Assembly: GCF_030253575.1 (NCBI RefSeq)
Contig: NC_080568.1
Coordinates: 26,601,501 to 26,665,500 of the forward strand
Direction of reading: 5' to 3'
Length of the DNA stretch: 64,000 nucleotides
Source of the DNA: Rhododendron vialii
Lineage: Eukaryota > Streptophyta > Magnoliopsida > Ericales > Ericaceae
Below are positions 37,314-48,680 of this stretch, piece after piece; the first letter of the stretch is position 1; each line of letters begins with the position of its first letter. The notes beneath the pieces were generated by a model that worked only from the letters and a program-made list of their open reading frames with translations, was not told the DNA's origin and made no database searches. A program made the translations under genes and the position numbers.

Positions 37314-37519
37314 GGAAAAAATTTCAGCAGGTGGGTACCACGGGTGTTCGCTCGGCGCGTCCATTGCATTTTTGGACAACTTCGATTTGGAGAGAGAAAG
37401 TGTTGGAATGAGAGGAGAAAAAGAGTTTCAATCCGAACCGTCCAAAAGTGTATTAGACGGTCCAGATGTGCCGAGCAGTACCACATGGAAAATACCCACC
37501 TGGCACCGAAAATTTTCTC
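37314..37519. mobile_element. Mutator-like MITE, family 4
   Basis: A 206 bp element lies between perfect 9 bp repeats AATTTTTAG (37305-37313 and 37520-37528). Terminal sequences GGAAAAAATTTC and GAAAATTTTCTC pair, followed by CAGGTGGGTA opposite TACCCACCTG and a GCTCGGC/GCCGAGC pair. It lies about 80 bases upstream of the coding-like remnant at 37600. Confidence 0.75.
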
Positions 37520-37599
37520 AATTTTTAGGGTTTTACCTTTGTTTTTCAGAAGGAATCTAGGGTTTGTTTTTCAGAAGAAATCTCGTCACAGGAGCGGCT

Positions 37600-38012
37600 A
37601 TGGCGTCGAGCTGTTTTGACGATTTGGCCTGAAGTTTTGAAGAGAACCGTGGGATGTGAAACTCGCCATAAAGGAAATGCGGGAATATGTGCCGTTGATG
37701 GAGGACTATAAATCGCAGCTAACATTGGAGATCATGCACGAGAAAGGTTTTCTTGTTCTTGATACTTTGTTTCTCGAGGCCTGGAAAGGCATCGATCTTC
37801 AGGCAATCATTGATTCTTTTCGTATTGCACTGGCTGACGAGCAATCAGATGAATTTAGAAAATTCGAAGATCTTGGAGGCGTGGAGGGCATGACACTGGC
37901 GGAATTCGCGAATTCTGAGAGCAATTACTTTGTAGGGGTGGGCTATTTGGATTGGCATGTCTCAAACAGTCTGCGTTACAAAAATTCCAAGAAGCAACTA
38001 CTTTTCCTTTAA
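37600..38012 (+). pseudogene. Coding-like remnant with early stop and frame change
   Basis: An ATG at 37600 after a leader-like stretch starts MASSCFDDLA and then hits TGA (37630-37632). A second frame, open from 37641 to 38012, continues with protein-like sequence (REYVPLMEDYKSQLTLEIMH, later FRKFEDLGGVEGMTLAEFA). If both belong to one gene, it has lost its frame. Alternatively the second frame is a genuine short gene starting at ATG 37677. An acceptor-like TTTTTTCAG at 38260-38268, followed by open sequence (ILSDKFEREANPNEE), may be a further exon. I do not recognise the family. Confidence 0.35.
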
Positions 38013-38802
38013 CGTGTGGTGTCTTCGGGAATTTTGTTAGATTGTCCCGTAGTCTCGTATTCATAGCAGTATTGGAGAGATGAGATTCTTACTCTATTTG
38101 GGAAACAATGGATTAATACAATATTACATCTCCTTTCAAACTCTATCCAATCACTCACATTCTTATTGATCATTAAGATACTTGTAATCTAAACGTAGTC
38201 TTCAGTAGTACGAGTACTTTAATTGCATAGAAACTAGATTGTTGAAAAATACTGTGTGTGTTTTTTCAGATTTTGTCGGACAAGTTTGAAAGGGAAGCTA
38301 ATCCTAACGAAGAAGTTAGCGACGTGAATTGCATAAATTTTTTGTTAACTGAACATACTAAAAATGCAAAAAAATTAAACATTCTCTTGTTGTCTTTTAC
38401 TTCCCTTGTAAATGAAGTGTGTTTTAAGGGGGAAAAGAAAAAAAAAATGACTTCTATGCGGTCCGTATTTTGGACCACTGAGCGTAATTTCAGTCGTTCA
38501 AAAGTTTTCTTTCACTCAAAAAGTCTTTTTCAATACCATCAATTGCTTGCTTAAATGTCCGGACGAGACAAGCCGGATCCAAACAAAAATCCAATGATGC
38601 TTCCCAAACAAAAATCAAAAGTTGCACTTGACAAGTCCAGTTGGTTTTCAACAAAACCTCCAAATGCCAGACAGACACAAAAAGACCGTTCATTTCTCAT
38701 CACACATCTTGCTCAGACAGGCCACCCACTCTATCTCTATCTCACTGCTTCTCGCACCACACCACTAAAACTCGGTGGCACTGAGCAGTGGAGGAAACCA
38801 TT
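38013..38802 (+). other. Spacer and CAS upstream region
   Basis: AT-rich sequence to about 38560, then a less AT-rich, pyrimidine-rich stretch leading into the CAS start, as expected for a plant promoter and leader. A frame open just before the CAS ATG starts only with GTG and is not used. No TATA box could be assigned firmly. Confidence 0.35.
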
Positions 38803-41800
38803 ATGGTGATGGCCCTCAGAGCCTCGGCCACCGCAAGACATCCTCTCCCTCAGCCACTTCCACCACCGCCGCCGCGATCTCTCTCTCTCTCTAAAAGTAC
38901 TGCCTCCACAACCCAATTCAGACCCTCCTCTGTACCACCCTCAATCACCTCTACCAGTCTCTCCCTCTTTGCTCTCTTTACAGCTCCCCCACATGAAGCC
39001 AAAGCTCTCAGCCTCCCCAAAGAACAGGTTGTCTCGTCTCTTACCCAAGTAAGTCCCATCAATTCGCGCAACTCTGACTTTAAACTGAATAACCATCATA
39101 AGACTCCTTGCTAGCAACTATTGTGGCCACCTCATCATCCCCATGTATAAACGTATGAAGTATCTGTGGGAGGAGTAACATCTGTGGGAGGAGTTATTGG
39201 GATTGGTTCAAAATGCAACGCAAGTTGGTGACTTGCATTACAAAAAATTAAAAACCCACCATAAGATTACTGGATTAGTAGTGCGAAACCCACATACTTC
39301 ATCCTAGTAATGACAAACTACTTCTTTCATCCCAGAAAGTTTGTTCGGTACGCAAAATAAGAATGAAAAGTAAGCTTTGTTCGTTTGCCATTTTAGATTT
39401 GTTTTAGTTTTGTTTTTCAATCATTGTCCTACTTCTTTCTCCAATCATTATTCTATTTTTTCAATTATTACTTTCACATCTCTCTATATCTCTCTCCAAT
39501 CATTATTCCTATCTTCAATCATTACTCTATTTCTCTCTTCACCCACCGCCAAAACTAAACTAAACTAAATTCTCAATCAAACACAACCTAAGCATTTTTC
39601 GTCGGATTTTTTAAAACATTTTCTTTACAATTTAAAAGAGCTAAATGATATCTACTACCTTGTGACGAAAATTTTGTTTACTGAAAAAAAAAGTGGTTTT
39701 TTAAAGTTCTCGTTGACAATCTTTTTGGGACGTACGTAGTAATACAAATTGCGTTGATTCTATGTATTTGAGTTGCCATTTTTTTCTGGGTTTTAGGTGG
39801 AAAAGACAATTGATCAAGCACAGGAAGTGGGTTCGAGTTTTTTCGATGTGGCACAGCGCATTTTCCAGGTTGTAGCCGAAACAGTTAAGCCTGGCATTGA
39901 TGTGGCGTTGCCAATATTGAAGCAGGGCGGAGAACAGGCGGTGAAGATCGCTTCTCCAGTTGTTTCAGAAGCTTCAAAGAAAGCTTTAGACGCGATTGAG
40001 AGCTCGGGTTTCGAAACACAGCCTGTTTTAAGTGCTGCTAAGGTTTGGCCCTTCTTTTGTCAATGTGAATTAGCGGTGGAGATATCATAATTGACTGCAT
40101 GCACACCAGGTGTTTGGTAAAAAGCTATTACATAAGATATTTCTTTTTTATACACAACAACAATAACATAACCCGTTTAGTCCCCAAATCACTGGGTATC
40201 CATGGGGGAGGATTAGAGACAGACTTTTGGCAAAATATGCACAAAGTGGCTGTCCTAAGAAAACCGTTGAAACAGCGGCCCCCTATACCACCAAGAACCG
40301 AGGGGCCAAAGGGACGTTTTGCTGCGGAGCCATTCCCCCAAATCAAAGCTAAAAGGCATCAGCGAGGGCAAGCCTAGAAACCCAAATCAATTTGTATGCA
40401 CATTACCATTACCATGCTTCCTTTATAAGTCCGCCTTTTCAGTTACATCGTAGGAAAATGGTTGTGCAATTTGTTATAAATATGGGAAGTTTGATAAATT
40501 GTTTGCGTTTGAAAGTTGAAATGGAAATGAGCATGTTGTTGGTACGTAGCCGTGTTGGTATTGGGGGGCTTTAATGGTTTTCTAACTTGAAGAAATGGAG
40601 AAAGGTAGTAATTTTTCCGCATTGAATTTTTCTTTTACCGGAGGCCTTGGCATGGCACTAAGTTGTTTCATTGCAATTTCGGTGCTATGGGTTTGAAACA
40701 TGGAAACAGTGTGTCTGCACTTGGGGATAATTCTTTTTAAATCCCAGTTTGGTGAGAACCTCATGCAGATATGGAGCTAAGATTGTGGCTCAAGAAGGGC
40801 AATATTAGGGTAAAAGACTACATCTACCTATAATGTCATGCACACCGATAATGTCATGCACCTCGCCTTTCTTCCCAGACCCAATCTTGACCCTGACTCG
40901 AACCATGATGATTGTGCTTCAGCACCTCTTTGTCACTGTTAGTAGTGTTGTTGAGAAGAGAAAGATAACAGTGTTAAATTGTAGACCATTATTCATCTAA
41001 AAGCTTCAGCTGCTCGGAAAAAAATGGTATACATTATATTATCCTTTTTAAAATTCAAAATGCTAAGGGGGTTAAATGATTTGTGTTGCACAAACTTTTA
41101 GTATTTCACAGGAAGGTACAAGCGGGTAAAATTGAGAGGCTCGTGCCTCTGCTGGGCCCAGTTGAAATTCGCCAATGGCTTCTTGTATTGGGCTGCCCTT
41201 AAGTTTATGAGCATGCTTTACAGTAGCGAATTAATTGAAATTTCATCACCCCGTTACATAGTTGGAGGATGTACTTCATTTCTTGTGCTTTGAGAAGCAT
41301 ACAGATGAGCTTTGAGAATCAATCCAATTGCATTCTGGGTATTGGCTTTCTCTTGATCAGTAAACTGGTTTCTTCGTAAGTGAACTGATTCACTCGATTT
41401 TTGAATGATATTTAACAAGATACCCAAAAAGTTAGTATCCCTATTAAGCAGTTAGTTTAATCTTTGTATTTTGTCTTTGAGGTCCCTCGCCTCTCAGCTA
41501 AAAGTTCTAGTTCTTGGCCACTGTCTTGATATTGATTGATCTCAACTGCAGACAGTAGCAGATGCTGCTCAACAGACCACCACGGTGATTGAAGCCGCCA
41601 AGCCTATAGCCTCGTCAACAGTTGAAACCATCTCATCAACAGATCCTGTTACAATAGTAGGGGCTGGTGGAGCTTTATTCCTTGTGTACCTTCTGTTCCC
41701 TCCTATTTGGTCTGTGGTTTCTTTCAGCCTTCGTGGGTACAAAGGTGACTTTATCTCTTTAAATTGAAGTGTAAATAGACTAACAATTAAATGAATATCA

Positions 41801-44456
41801 TTATATCACCAGACCAATTACTTTAGTAGAGCAACTCAGAAGAAGGAAAGAAAGGTATCACCGTGTGCTTAGAACAATTGTAGCCTGGGATGTGCAGCAT
41901 GATGATGGGGACCTATTTTATGGGTCATGTTGTGCAAATATGACCAGAGGTTAGTTTCGCCTCCACCCTGCTGTTGGGAACAGCACATGGTCATGGTTTT
42001 CTACTGGAGCATTTGGAAGACTGAAACAACATGATGATAACACTTGGCATAAATATTGGTAATAATATGATAGAAATAGATAAGAACAATTACCTTACGC
42101 TAGAGAATGCAAGACACAGGAAAGAGCTTGTTTGTTTGCCTTGCTGGAATTTTCGGCAAAATTCTGATTTCTTGAAAGACTGTGATTTAGTTATTCAATC
42201 ACAGAGTGAATATGTATAGAATTAGAAGTTCTGACAACATGGTGACTTTATGTAGTCAAAAGCTTTTGTTGTTATCGTGGCATAATGTCAAGTTGCTTCT
42301 TCAAAAATGTTTAATAATAAATGCAGATGCATATTAATATTGCTGAAGATATTGTCCATTAAGTACTTTTGGTTAAAACTTATTCGGGTTGTTGGTTTAA
42401 TAAACTTACTTATGGAATCTAACAATATCAATGCAGTCTAGCATTCTTCTTTTATCCTTGTAATTTTCAAGATAACACAGACTTATTGTTTGCCTACATA
42501 TTCCTGAGTTGAAAGTTCCTCAATTAGTTTAATTTTATCTCTAGGTGAGCTCTCTCCTGCTCAATCCCTTGATCTCATCTCTTCAAGGAATTATCTGATG
42601 ATTGATATTAGATCAGAGAAGGACAAGAACAAGGCCGGTATTCCCCGACTGCCATCTAGCGCTAAAAATAGAGTGATTGCAATCCCGTAAGTACTTTTGC
42701 TGCCCCAGCATCACTTTTTCTTCTCTTTTGGTTCACAACAAAACAATGTAATGTATACATTCATGTGTGCGTATTTTGTTTCTGTAAAAAAGACTTGGAA
42801 AGAAAGCTCATATGCTTTTCCTTCCTTTTCCTTTGGACATTGGGAACGTAATAGGTTCTGTAGTTGTAAGAAGAACGAATAAGTTACCGGTACATGTGAA
42901 ATAGGAATGCAACGAAGTTCGGGGTTTTCCCCCCCTTATATTAAAAAGCTTTTTCTTCGAGTGCCGGGCTTGACAAAGTTGTGTGGGGTTGTCGATCAAG
43001 ATTGGGTAACCTCGCCTGAGCCTCTGGTTCAGCAATTGCGTTCGCCTAGCCTCTCGCCTGACCTACATAGATAACGCATGACTAAAGGCCAATCTGGTCG
43101 ATCACCGGAATGACCCTCCGACGATCAAGTTAGAAAATGTAGGAGAGGGATGTAAGGACTAGGGTTTAGGGCACGAAAGAGTGTGTAACTCTCTAGGGTT
43201 TCATCCTTGCCTTTATATAGAAGTCCCTGACTTGCTCTCCAAGTACATGTGCGTGCCTCGCATGCTAGGTAACCACTCCGGCTGATGTCAAGTCACACCT
43301 GACGTGGTGGATGAGGTGGTTACCAAAGAATGTGTATGAGCTGTCATCATGAGGGTATGATCAGCACATGCCCCATCTGTTAGGGCTGACATCCTATATG
43401 ACACATCGGATAAGACGATTGAGCGCATGTGAGTGTGTCAGACGAACATGGACCAGGTGGAGAGGACCCTGCCGAACCAGACGGCTCACCCAAAGGTAAT
43501 CACCTCGGTGCCCGTTGTTCGGCAAAGACCCCCTGGCTTATCTTAGGGACAACTCCCCTTGTTAATGAAGCGTGACCATTCAGCAAGGTTCAGCTCGCCA
43601 GAGCTGTCGGATTCCCCTGATGTCAGAGCCTATGAGCCCTGGAAGGCCCGATGGCTCGGCAGAAGGACTTTAACTATTTTGGCCACTACAAGTTGGTCAT
43701 TCAAGAAAATAGTGAATGGGTAGCAAAAACCCAGGCCTTCAAACAAGTAGATAACAGAAAGCTTGCAGATTCTTGAATCCACAAAAGTGAAACTTGGTTA
43801 TTAAAAATAATAGAGGATGGGTAGCAAAAATCTTACTCGTCAAACAAGTAGAAATTGATTTGAGTATATGATCACAGAAACCTGGTGCCCGAATAGCGTG
43901 TCCTTGTCCATCTGGGCCTTTTCCGTTGCATTCATAATCCATACTCTTTGCTTGGCCACTTATCATTCTCATTGCCTCTAATGGTTCAGTTTGGAAGAAT
44001 TACCAAGCAAGCTAAAAGGCCTCGTCCGAAATGTAAAGAAAGTAGAAGCTGAAATAGCGGCTTTGAAGATTTCATATCTGAAGAAAATATCCAAAGGGTC
44101 CAACATCGTGATCATGGACTCGTGAGTTCTTTCCCTATCGCCACCTCCCTTTTTTGTTTCATTCATACTTATTAGGTGCAGAGAGCTTTACGGTTTTCTT
44201 CTGTTTTGGAAATTCCAGGTTGTCTGATTCGGCCAAAATTGTTGCAAGGACACTTACGAGTCTTGGCTTTAAGAACTGTTGGGTTGTGGCCGGTGGGTTC
44301 TCGGGAGGAAGGGGATGGCTACAGAGTCGCTTAGGAGCTGATTCATACAGTGTATCCATTGCAGAGGTTTTATCACCATCTAGGGTCATTCCTGCTGCGG
44401 TCCAACGTTTTGGTACTACTACCTCTGCAAAGCTTCTCCCACGGGGCTCTGATTAA
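38803..44456 (+). CDS. CAS: Thylakoid calcium-sensing receptor CAS
   Basis: A chloroplast thylakoid protein linked in Arabidopsis to external-calcium-induced stomatal closure and to light acclimation; its stromal C-terminus is an STN8 kinase target there. Exons: 38803-39048, 39797-40042, 41552-41744, 42545-42686, 43990-44121 and 44219-44456, giving 398 residues (Arabidopsis protein about 387). Residues 1 to about 70 are Ser/Thr/Pro-rich like a transit peptide, then SLFALFTAPPHEAKA. The luminal half has FDVAQRIFQVV and SPVVSEASKKA. One membrane span lies at about 197-219 (VGAGGALFLVYLLFPP), then a rhodanese-like domain from about 230 (NYLMIDIRSEKDKNKAGIP) to GGFSGGRGWLQSR. The usual catalytic cysteine loop reads DSLSDSAK (319-326), so the domain should be catalytically inactive, as in the family. 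ATG 38803 is the first ATG in frame, and 38809 is a second candidate. Confidence 0.97.
40150..40345 (-). mobile_element. Au-like SINE remnant in CAS intron 2
   Basis: On the minus strand the segment ends with a GATTTGGGGACTA block and then TTATGTTATTGTTGTTGTGT. A GACCCCAAG-like block followed by a TTG-repeat tail is characteristic of Au-family SINEs. The body upstream is moderately GC-rich. The pol III boxes and target duplications could not be placed confidently. Confidence 0.4.
42890..43855. other. Insertion-like block in CAS intron 4
   Basis: From about 42920 to 43660 the intron is GC-richer than its surroundings, with a TATA-like CTTTATATAGAAG near 43213 and no coding frame. Next to it, two copies of ATGGGTAGCAAAAA followed by TCAAACAAGTAGA lie exactly 100 bp apart (about 43706-43751 and 43806-43851). 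The composition suggests a solo LTR or other repeat, but its ends were not found. Confidence 0.4.
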
Positions 44457-44626
44457 TAAGTTGGCATATTTTTGGAATTATTTAACCAAGGCAATTCAAA
44501 TTAATCATTTGTGGCCTCTCTATTTTTGTTCATGTGGTTGAGATAGGGAAAAATATATGAAGAGGAGAAACCTTGTTACTCACCATCTTTACTGTCAAAC
44601 TTGAAGACAGTGTTCGGTTAAGGGTT

Positions 44627-44666
<40 letters not shown>

Positions 44667-45493
44667 CAAAGAGCACGATTTTCAATAAGTTTTCTCTTCA
44701 CTTGTTACTCTCATCTCTGTATCTCTCTCCACTCCTAAACCCTCTTCCAATTTGTTTCTCTCATGTTTTGGACACTCGAAACAAAGGTTTCATCAAACAT
44801 TAGTAATCTGCATTTTAAACCAGATGCTGGATCTCCTGCACTGAAGGAATGCTTCTCTTTTCAGCTGTTTCCTTAATTTACTAATCCCAGAGTTTGCTGA
44901 CCAGAAGTTACCTTAGAGAGTAATTTTTTTCGCGAATGATTAAACGCGTTCGTTTAGTACCATAGACAAGAAAAATATGCTATTTTCATGAAAAATATGA
45001 TGTTCATTCATTTGATGAAACTATCCCTGATTGAATTTTTCCCGAATTTTGTGGGCTATCTCAGAACTACAAAAAGAGATTTGTAGTTTCCATTACTCCT
45101 CACACGCATCAAAATTAATAACAAGGGTGCGACACTCACCACTCAACATCTCACCGTCCGTCTCGACAATCAATGGTCCAAATTTAAAAAAACTCTTCTA
45201 GTGAAAGTTTAACTCTTTTCTAGAACTTTTTTTTAAGAACTAGACCTTTTGAACGGTGAGATTGAGAGCAGTAGAAAGAGCGGTAAAAGTTGAGCAATGG
45301 GCGTAGATTTTCTTCCATCCATTAACTACGATTAATTAGCCCATCTACTCACCCTTCAAACCACCAATAATCAAGGATTCGGATCCAATAATCAAACCAT
45401 TGCTCTCGCAATCCACCACACATGCATTCCCATACGTAATAATAACCCCCATACCTCTTCAATTCACTCTCTGTGTCTCCTTGCCGAATGCTC

Positions 45494-45547
<54 letters not shown>

Positions 45548-45713
45548 AAGGGCATAACTTCTGTACTACTATTAAAACCAACCACATCCTATTCTTCTAC
45601 CCATGCATATTTACGACCCTATATATGGGCCAAAAATCTATATTTCTTCTCCATTATAAATATACTAGTTTACAAAACTGCAAAATTATGAAATTTTGGG
45701 GTGTTAAGTTTAT
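44457..45713. other. 3' flank of CAS and spacer
   Basis: Contains (CT)n at 44631-44663 and a compound (CT)n(AC)n at 45499-45547. A weak inverted repeat around 45155-45265 (CATCTCACCGT opposite ACGGTGAGAT) may be a decayed MITE. No gene is seen. Confidence 0.5.
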
Positions 45714-46105
45714 GGACAATGATACACCCACCGCAGCTCATCCACCGCGCTGCCCACCGTACGCTCGCTGGGCCCACTCCGGCTACCGAACGGCCGATCC
45801 GAACCGACCAAAAATTCTTTAAAAAAAAACCGAGTGGGCCCTTGTGAGAATCAACTGCATCCGACGTGTGTAAGTGCTCGATCCCGAACTTCCAAAAGTT
45901 AGATGATCCGAGCCATTAAAAAATGGAAGTTCGGATCGAGCACTTACACACGTTGGATGCCATTGATTCTCGCGTGGGCCCACTTAGTTTTTTTTTTTAT
46001 AGAATTTTTGGACGGTTCGGATTGGCCGTCCGGTGGCCGGAGTGGACCCGGCGAGCGTGCGGTGGGCAGTGCAGTGGATAAGCCGCGGTGGGTGTATCAT
46101 TTCCG
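45714..46105. mobile_element. Mutator-like hairpin MITE, family 1 copy B
   Basis: A 392 bp element is flanked by perfect 9 bp duplications, TAAGTTTAT (45705-45713 and 46106-46114). The ends pair as GGACAATGATACACCCACCG and the complement of CGGAAATGATACACCCACCG. The arms share CCGGCCACCGGACGGCC-like and TCCAAAAATTCT blocks with the element at 2509-2833, and the loop shares GGATGCCATTGATTC, so both belong to one family. Confidence 0.87.
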
Positions 46106-46167
46106 TAAGTTTATATAGTCCTTGCATAATTAGTTTCCGTAAGTTTATATAGTCCTTGCATAATTAG
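46100..46167. repeat. 34 bp tandem duplication abutting the MITE
   Basis: The unit TTTCCGTAAGTTTATATAGT plus CCTTGCATAATTAG occurs twice back to back (46100-46133 and 46134-46167) and then begins a third time as TTTCTGTAAA. The first copy overlaps the end of the family 1 element and contains its right target duplication. Confidence 0.85.
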
Positions 46168-46471
46168 TTTCTGTAAAACCCTGCAATCTACGTACGGATC
46201 CGCATCCTATATTCCTATCCATTCCACTTATTGAGATCTTCATCCCATTGGGGTGTTCCGGATTTTGGAAAAAAAAACTTTTTGAAAAAAAAAACAATTT
46301 TAAGCTCAAAAATCATATGTTTATGTAAATAATTTTCTTACCAATATGGATCTTGTTTGATAGATTTCATTAAAATCTTTTAAATGGTGCAACATTTTCT
46401 TTATATTTGAGTTTGAATTACATTCGTTTGAAAAAAAAGAACTTTTTGTAAAAGTAGAACACCATGATGAT

Positions 46472-48333
46472 GAATATTTAAATATCCATCCTCTTTATCC
46501 AATGTAAGAATTCATCTCGCTCTTTTTTCATGCTTATGTTTTCATCCTCTTAGTGTGTGAATTACCTTTCTTACCCTTTTCACTATGAAATAAATATATT
46601 AAGTTTATTGCTTTTTTAATTTAGTGGGATTGAATTGGATTATTTTCCCAATTTAATAGGATTGAATTGGATTATTTTCCTAATTCAGTAGGATTTAGTA
46701 AATTTAAATATGATTGATTACTTTTATTTTTATATTTCAAATTAAATTGCATCGAAACAATCATAATTCATTTTGGTAATTTTAATATGATTGATTATGT
46801 CATGTTTATTAAATCGGTTTCAAGCTAGATTACGAATGGTCATAAAACGTTGAAATCGACATGGTAATTTAACCATGAAACATTGATCATAATAACACCT
46901 ATTTTTATGGTAATTTAACCATATTTCATGGAATAAAATCAATTAAAAATATAACCTTTTTGGTTAATATGTGAGCATTTTAACATGATCAATACATGCA
47001 AAAATGTGGTCAACTTATCATGTTAATTTCATAAAACATGGCCACTTTATCATATCTGGTTGGCCAATATCTATAATCCACAAAGCTAAAATGTGGTCAA
47101 CTTATTATGTTAATTTTATAAAACATAGCCACTTTATCACCAACACAGAAGCACGTAATACAATTCTTATCCATGAAAACATAAGAAAAAGAAGATGTTA
47201 AGAAAAGACGGAGGTAAATTTGTTGATGCAAAAGAAGATGTTAAGAAAAAGACGGAGGTAAACATAGGACAAGCTATATAATTTTTTTTTGGCATCCTCA
47301 TTATCTCCCTATCAAAATCGACCTGTTAAGTAGCGAGTGACGAGCGACAAGAGGCGGTGGCAAGCGGCATGCCGAGAAGCGGCGATTTGGCGATTGGGTA
47401 AGGTGTTTAAAGGGGCGTTGGGGGTCAAAACAACCGCTAGGTACCAGATCCGAGGATTTCGAGATTTATCGAGGGTCATCGATGGCCGGAAAATGTCCGC
47501 CAGTGGTCTAAGAGGGCTGGGCTTGAGTCGCCGATGGTTGGCCATGCTTGGTCGGCGATGACTGGGCTTGGGTCACTGAAATGATAGAAGGAGGATGGAT
47601 TGGGATGAAATGGTAGTCCCCCTGTAAATTTTGGGATCAAAACATAACATTGCTAGTCCCCCGTAAATTCAGCCCGTGAATTCTGCAATTAATTCCAAAA
47701 AGAGATGGTCAGTGTTTCATGGTTAAATTACTATGTCGATTTCAATGTTTCATGACCATTCGTAATCTAGCTTGAAACCGATTTAAGAAACATGACATAA
47801 TCAATCATATTAAAATTACCAAAAAATCATGAATTATGATTGTTTCGATGCGATTTAATTTGAAATATAAAAATAAAAGTAATCAATTATATTTAAATTT
47901 ACCAAATCCCACTGAATTAGGAAAACAATCAAATCCAATTCCATTAAATTAGGAAAATAATCCAATTCAATCTCACTAAATTAGGAAAGCAATAAACATA
48001 ATATATTTATATCATAGTGAAAAGGGTCATAAAGGTAATTCACACATTAAGATGATAGTAATTTGAAATATAAAAATAAAAGTAATCAATCATATTTAAA
48101 TTTACCAAATCCCATTGAATTAGGAAAACAATCCAATCCAATCCCACTAAATTGGGAAAATAATTCAATTCAAACCCACTAAATTAGGAAAGCAATAAAC
48201 AATATATTTATATCATAGTGAAAAGGGTAAGAAAGGTAATTCACACATTAAGAGGATGAAAATATAAGTATGAAAAAAGGGCGGGATGAATTCTTACATG
48301 ATATTGATAAATATGATAGATATTTAAATATTC
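46472..48333. mobile_element. Large non-autonomous inverted-repeat transposon
   Basis: About 1.86 kb is bounded by long inverted repeats. GAATATTTAAATATC at 46472 mirrors GATATTTAAATATTC ending at 48333, and the pairing continues over roughly 400 bases on each side (for example ATGTAAGAATTCATC opposite GATGAATTCTTACAT, and GGTAATTTAACCATGAAACA opposite its complement near 47720). The right arm holds an extra direct copy of about 200 bp (47859-48055 and 48062-48258). The core has an 88 bp-spaced repeat of ATGTGGTCAACTTAT and a GC-rich patch (47330-47570) but no transposase frame. No target duplication was clear. Confidence 0.7.
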
Positions 48334-48513
48334 CTTAAGAAAAATGAGTTTTGAGAATTTTTTTGTCAAAATTTAAGTTTGGAGTGAAAAAATTAGGCAG
48401 CCCTCCTCTCCACCTCAAATGGCACTACTAGCCTATCCTACCCTCAATTCCACGTTCACTCACATACATGGCATAGTTTTTGCTCTCTATAGGGAGAATT
48501 GGGGGATGGTGCT

Positions 48514-48680
48514 GTGCACAGCACCGTGCTACACACCTCTGAGCCGTCGGATCATGCATTCGATGGCTCGGATCTCATCTCGGCAATGAACAGCTCTCGA
48601 TCATTGGTTGCTGAGATGAGATCCGAGCTATCGAATGCACGATCTAATAGCTCGGAGATACGCAACACGATACTGTACAT
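48514..48680. repeat. Hairpin inverted repeat
   Basis: The left arm (GTGCACAGCACCGTGC, then GAGCC, TGCATTCGAT and GCTCGGATCTCATCTC) pairs imperfectly with the right arm ending CTGTACAT. The centre holds two strong GAGATGAGATCCGAGC-type blocks with a loop of about 40 bases. It looks like a decayed MITE. No target duplication was identified. Confidence 0.6.

Noticed and set aside
45400..45822. 140-codon frame near 45.4-45.8 kb
   Set aside because: It runs through a (CT)n(AC)n microsatellite into a hairpin MITE. The product is low-complexity.
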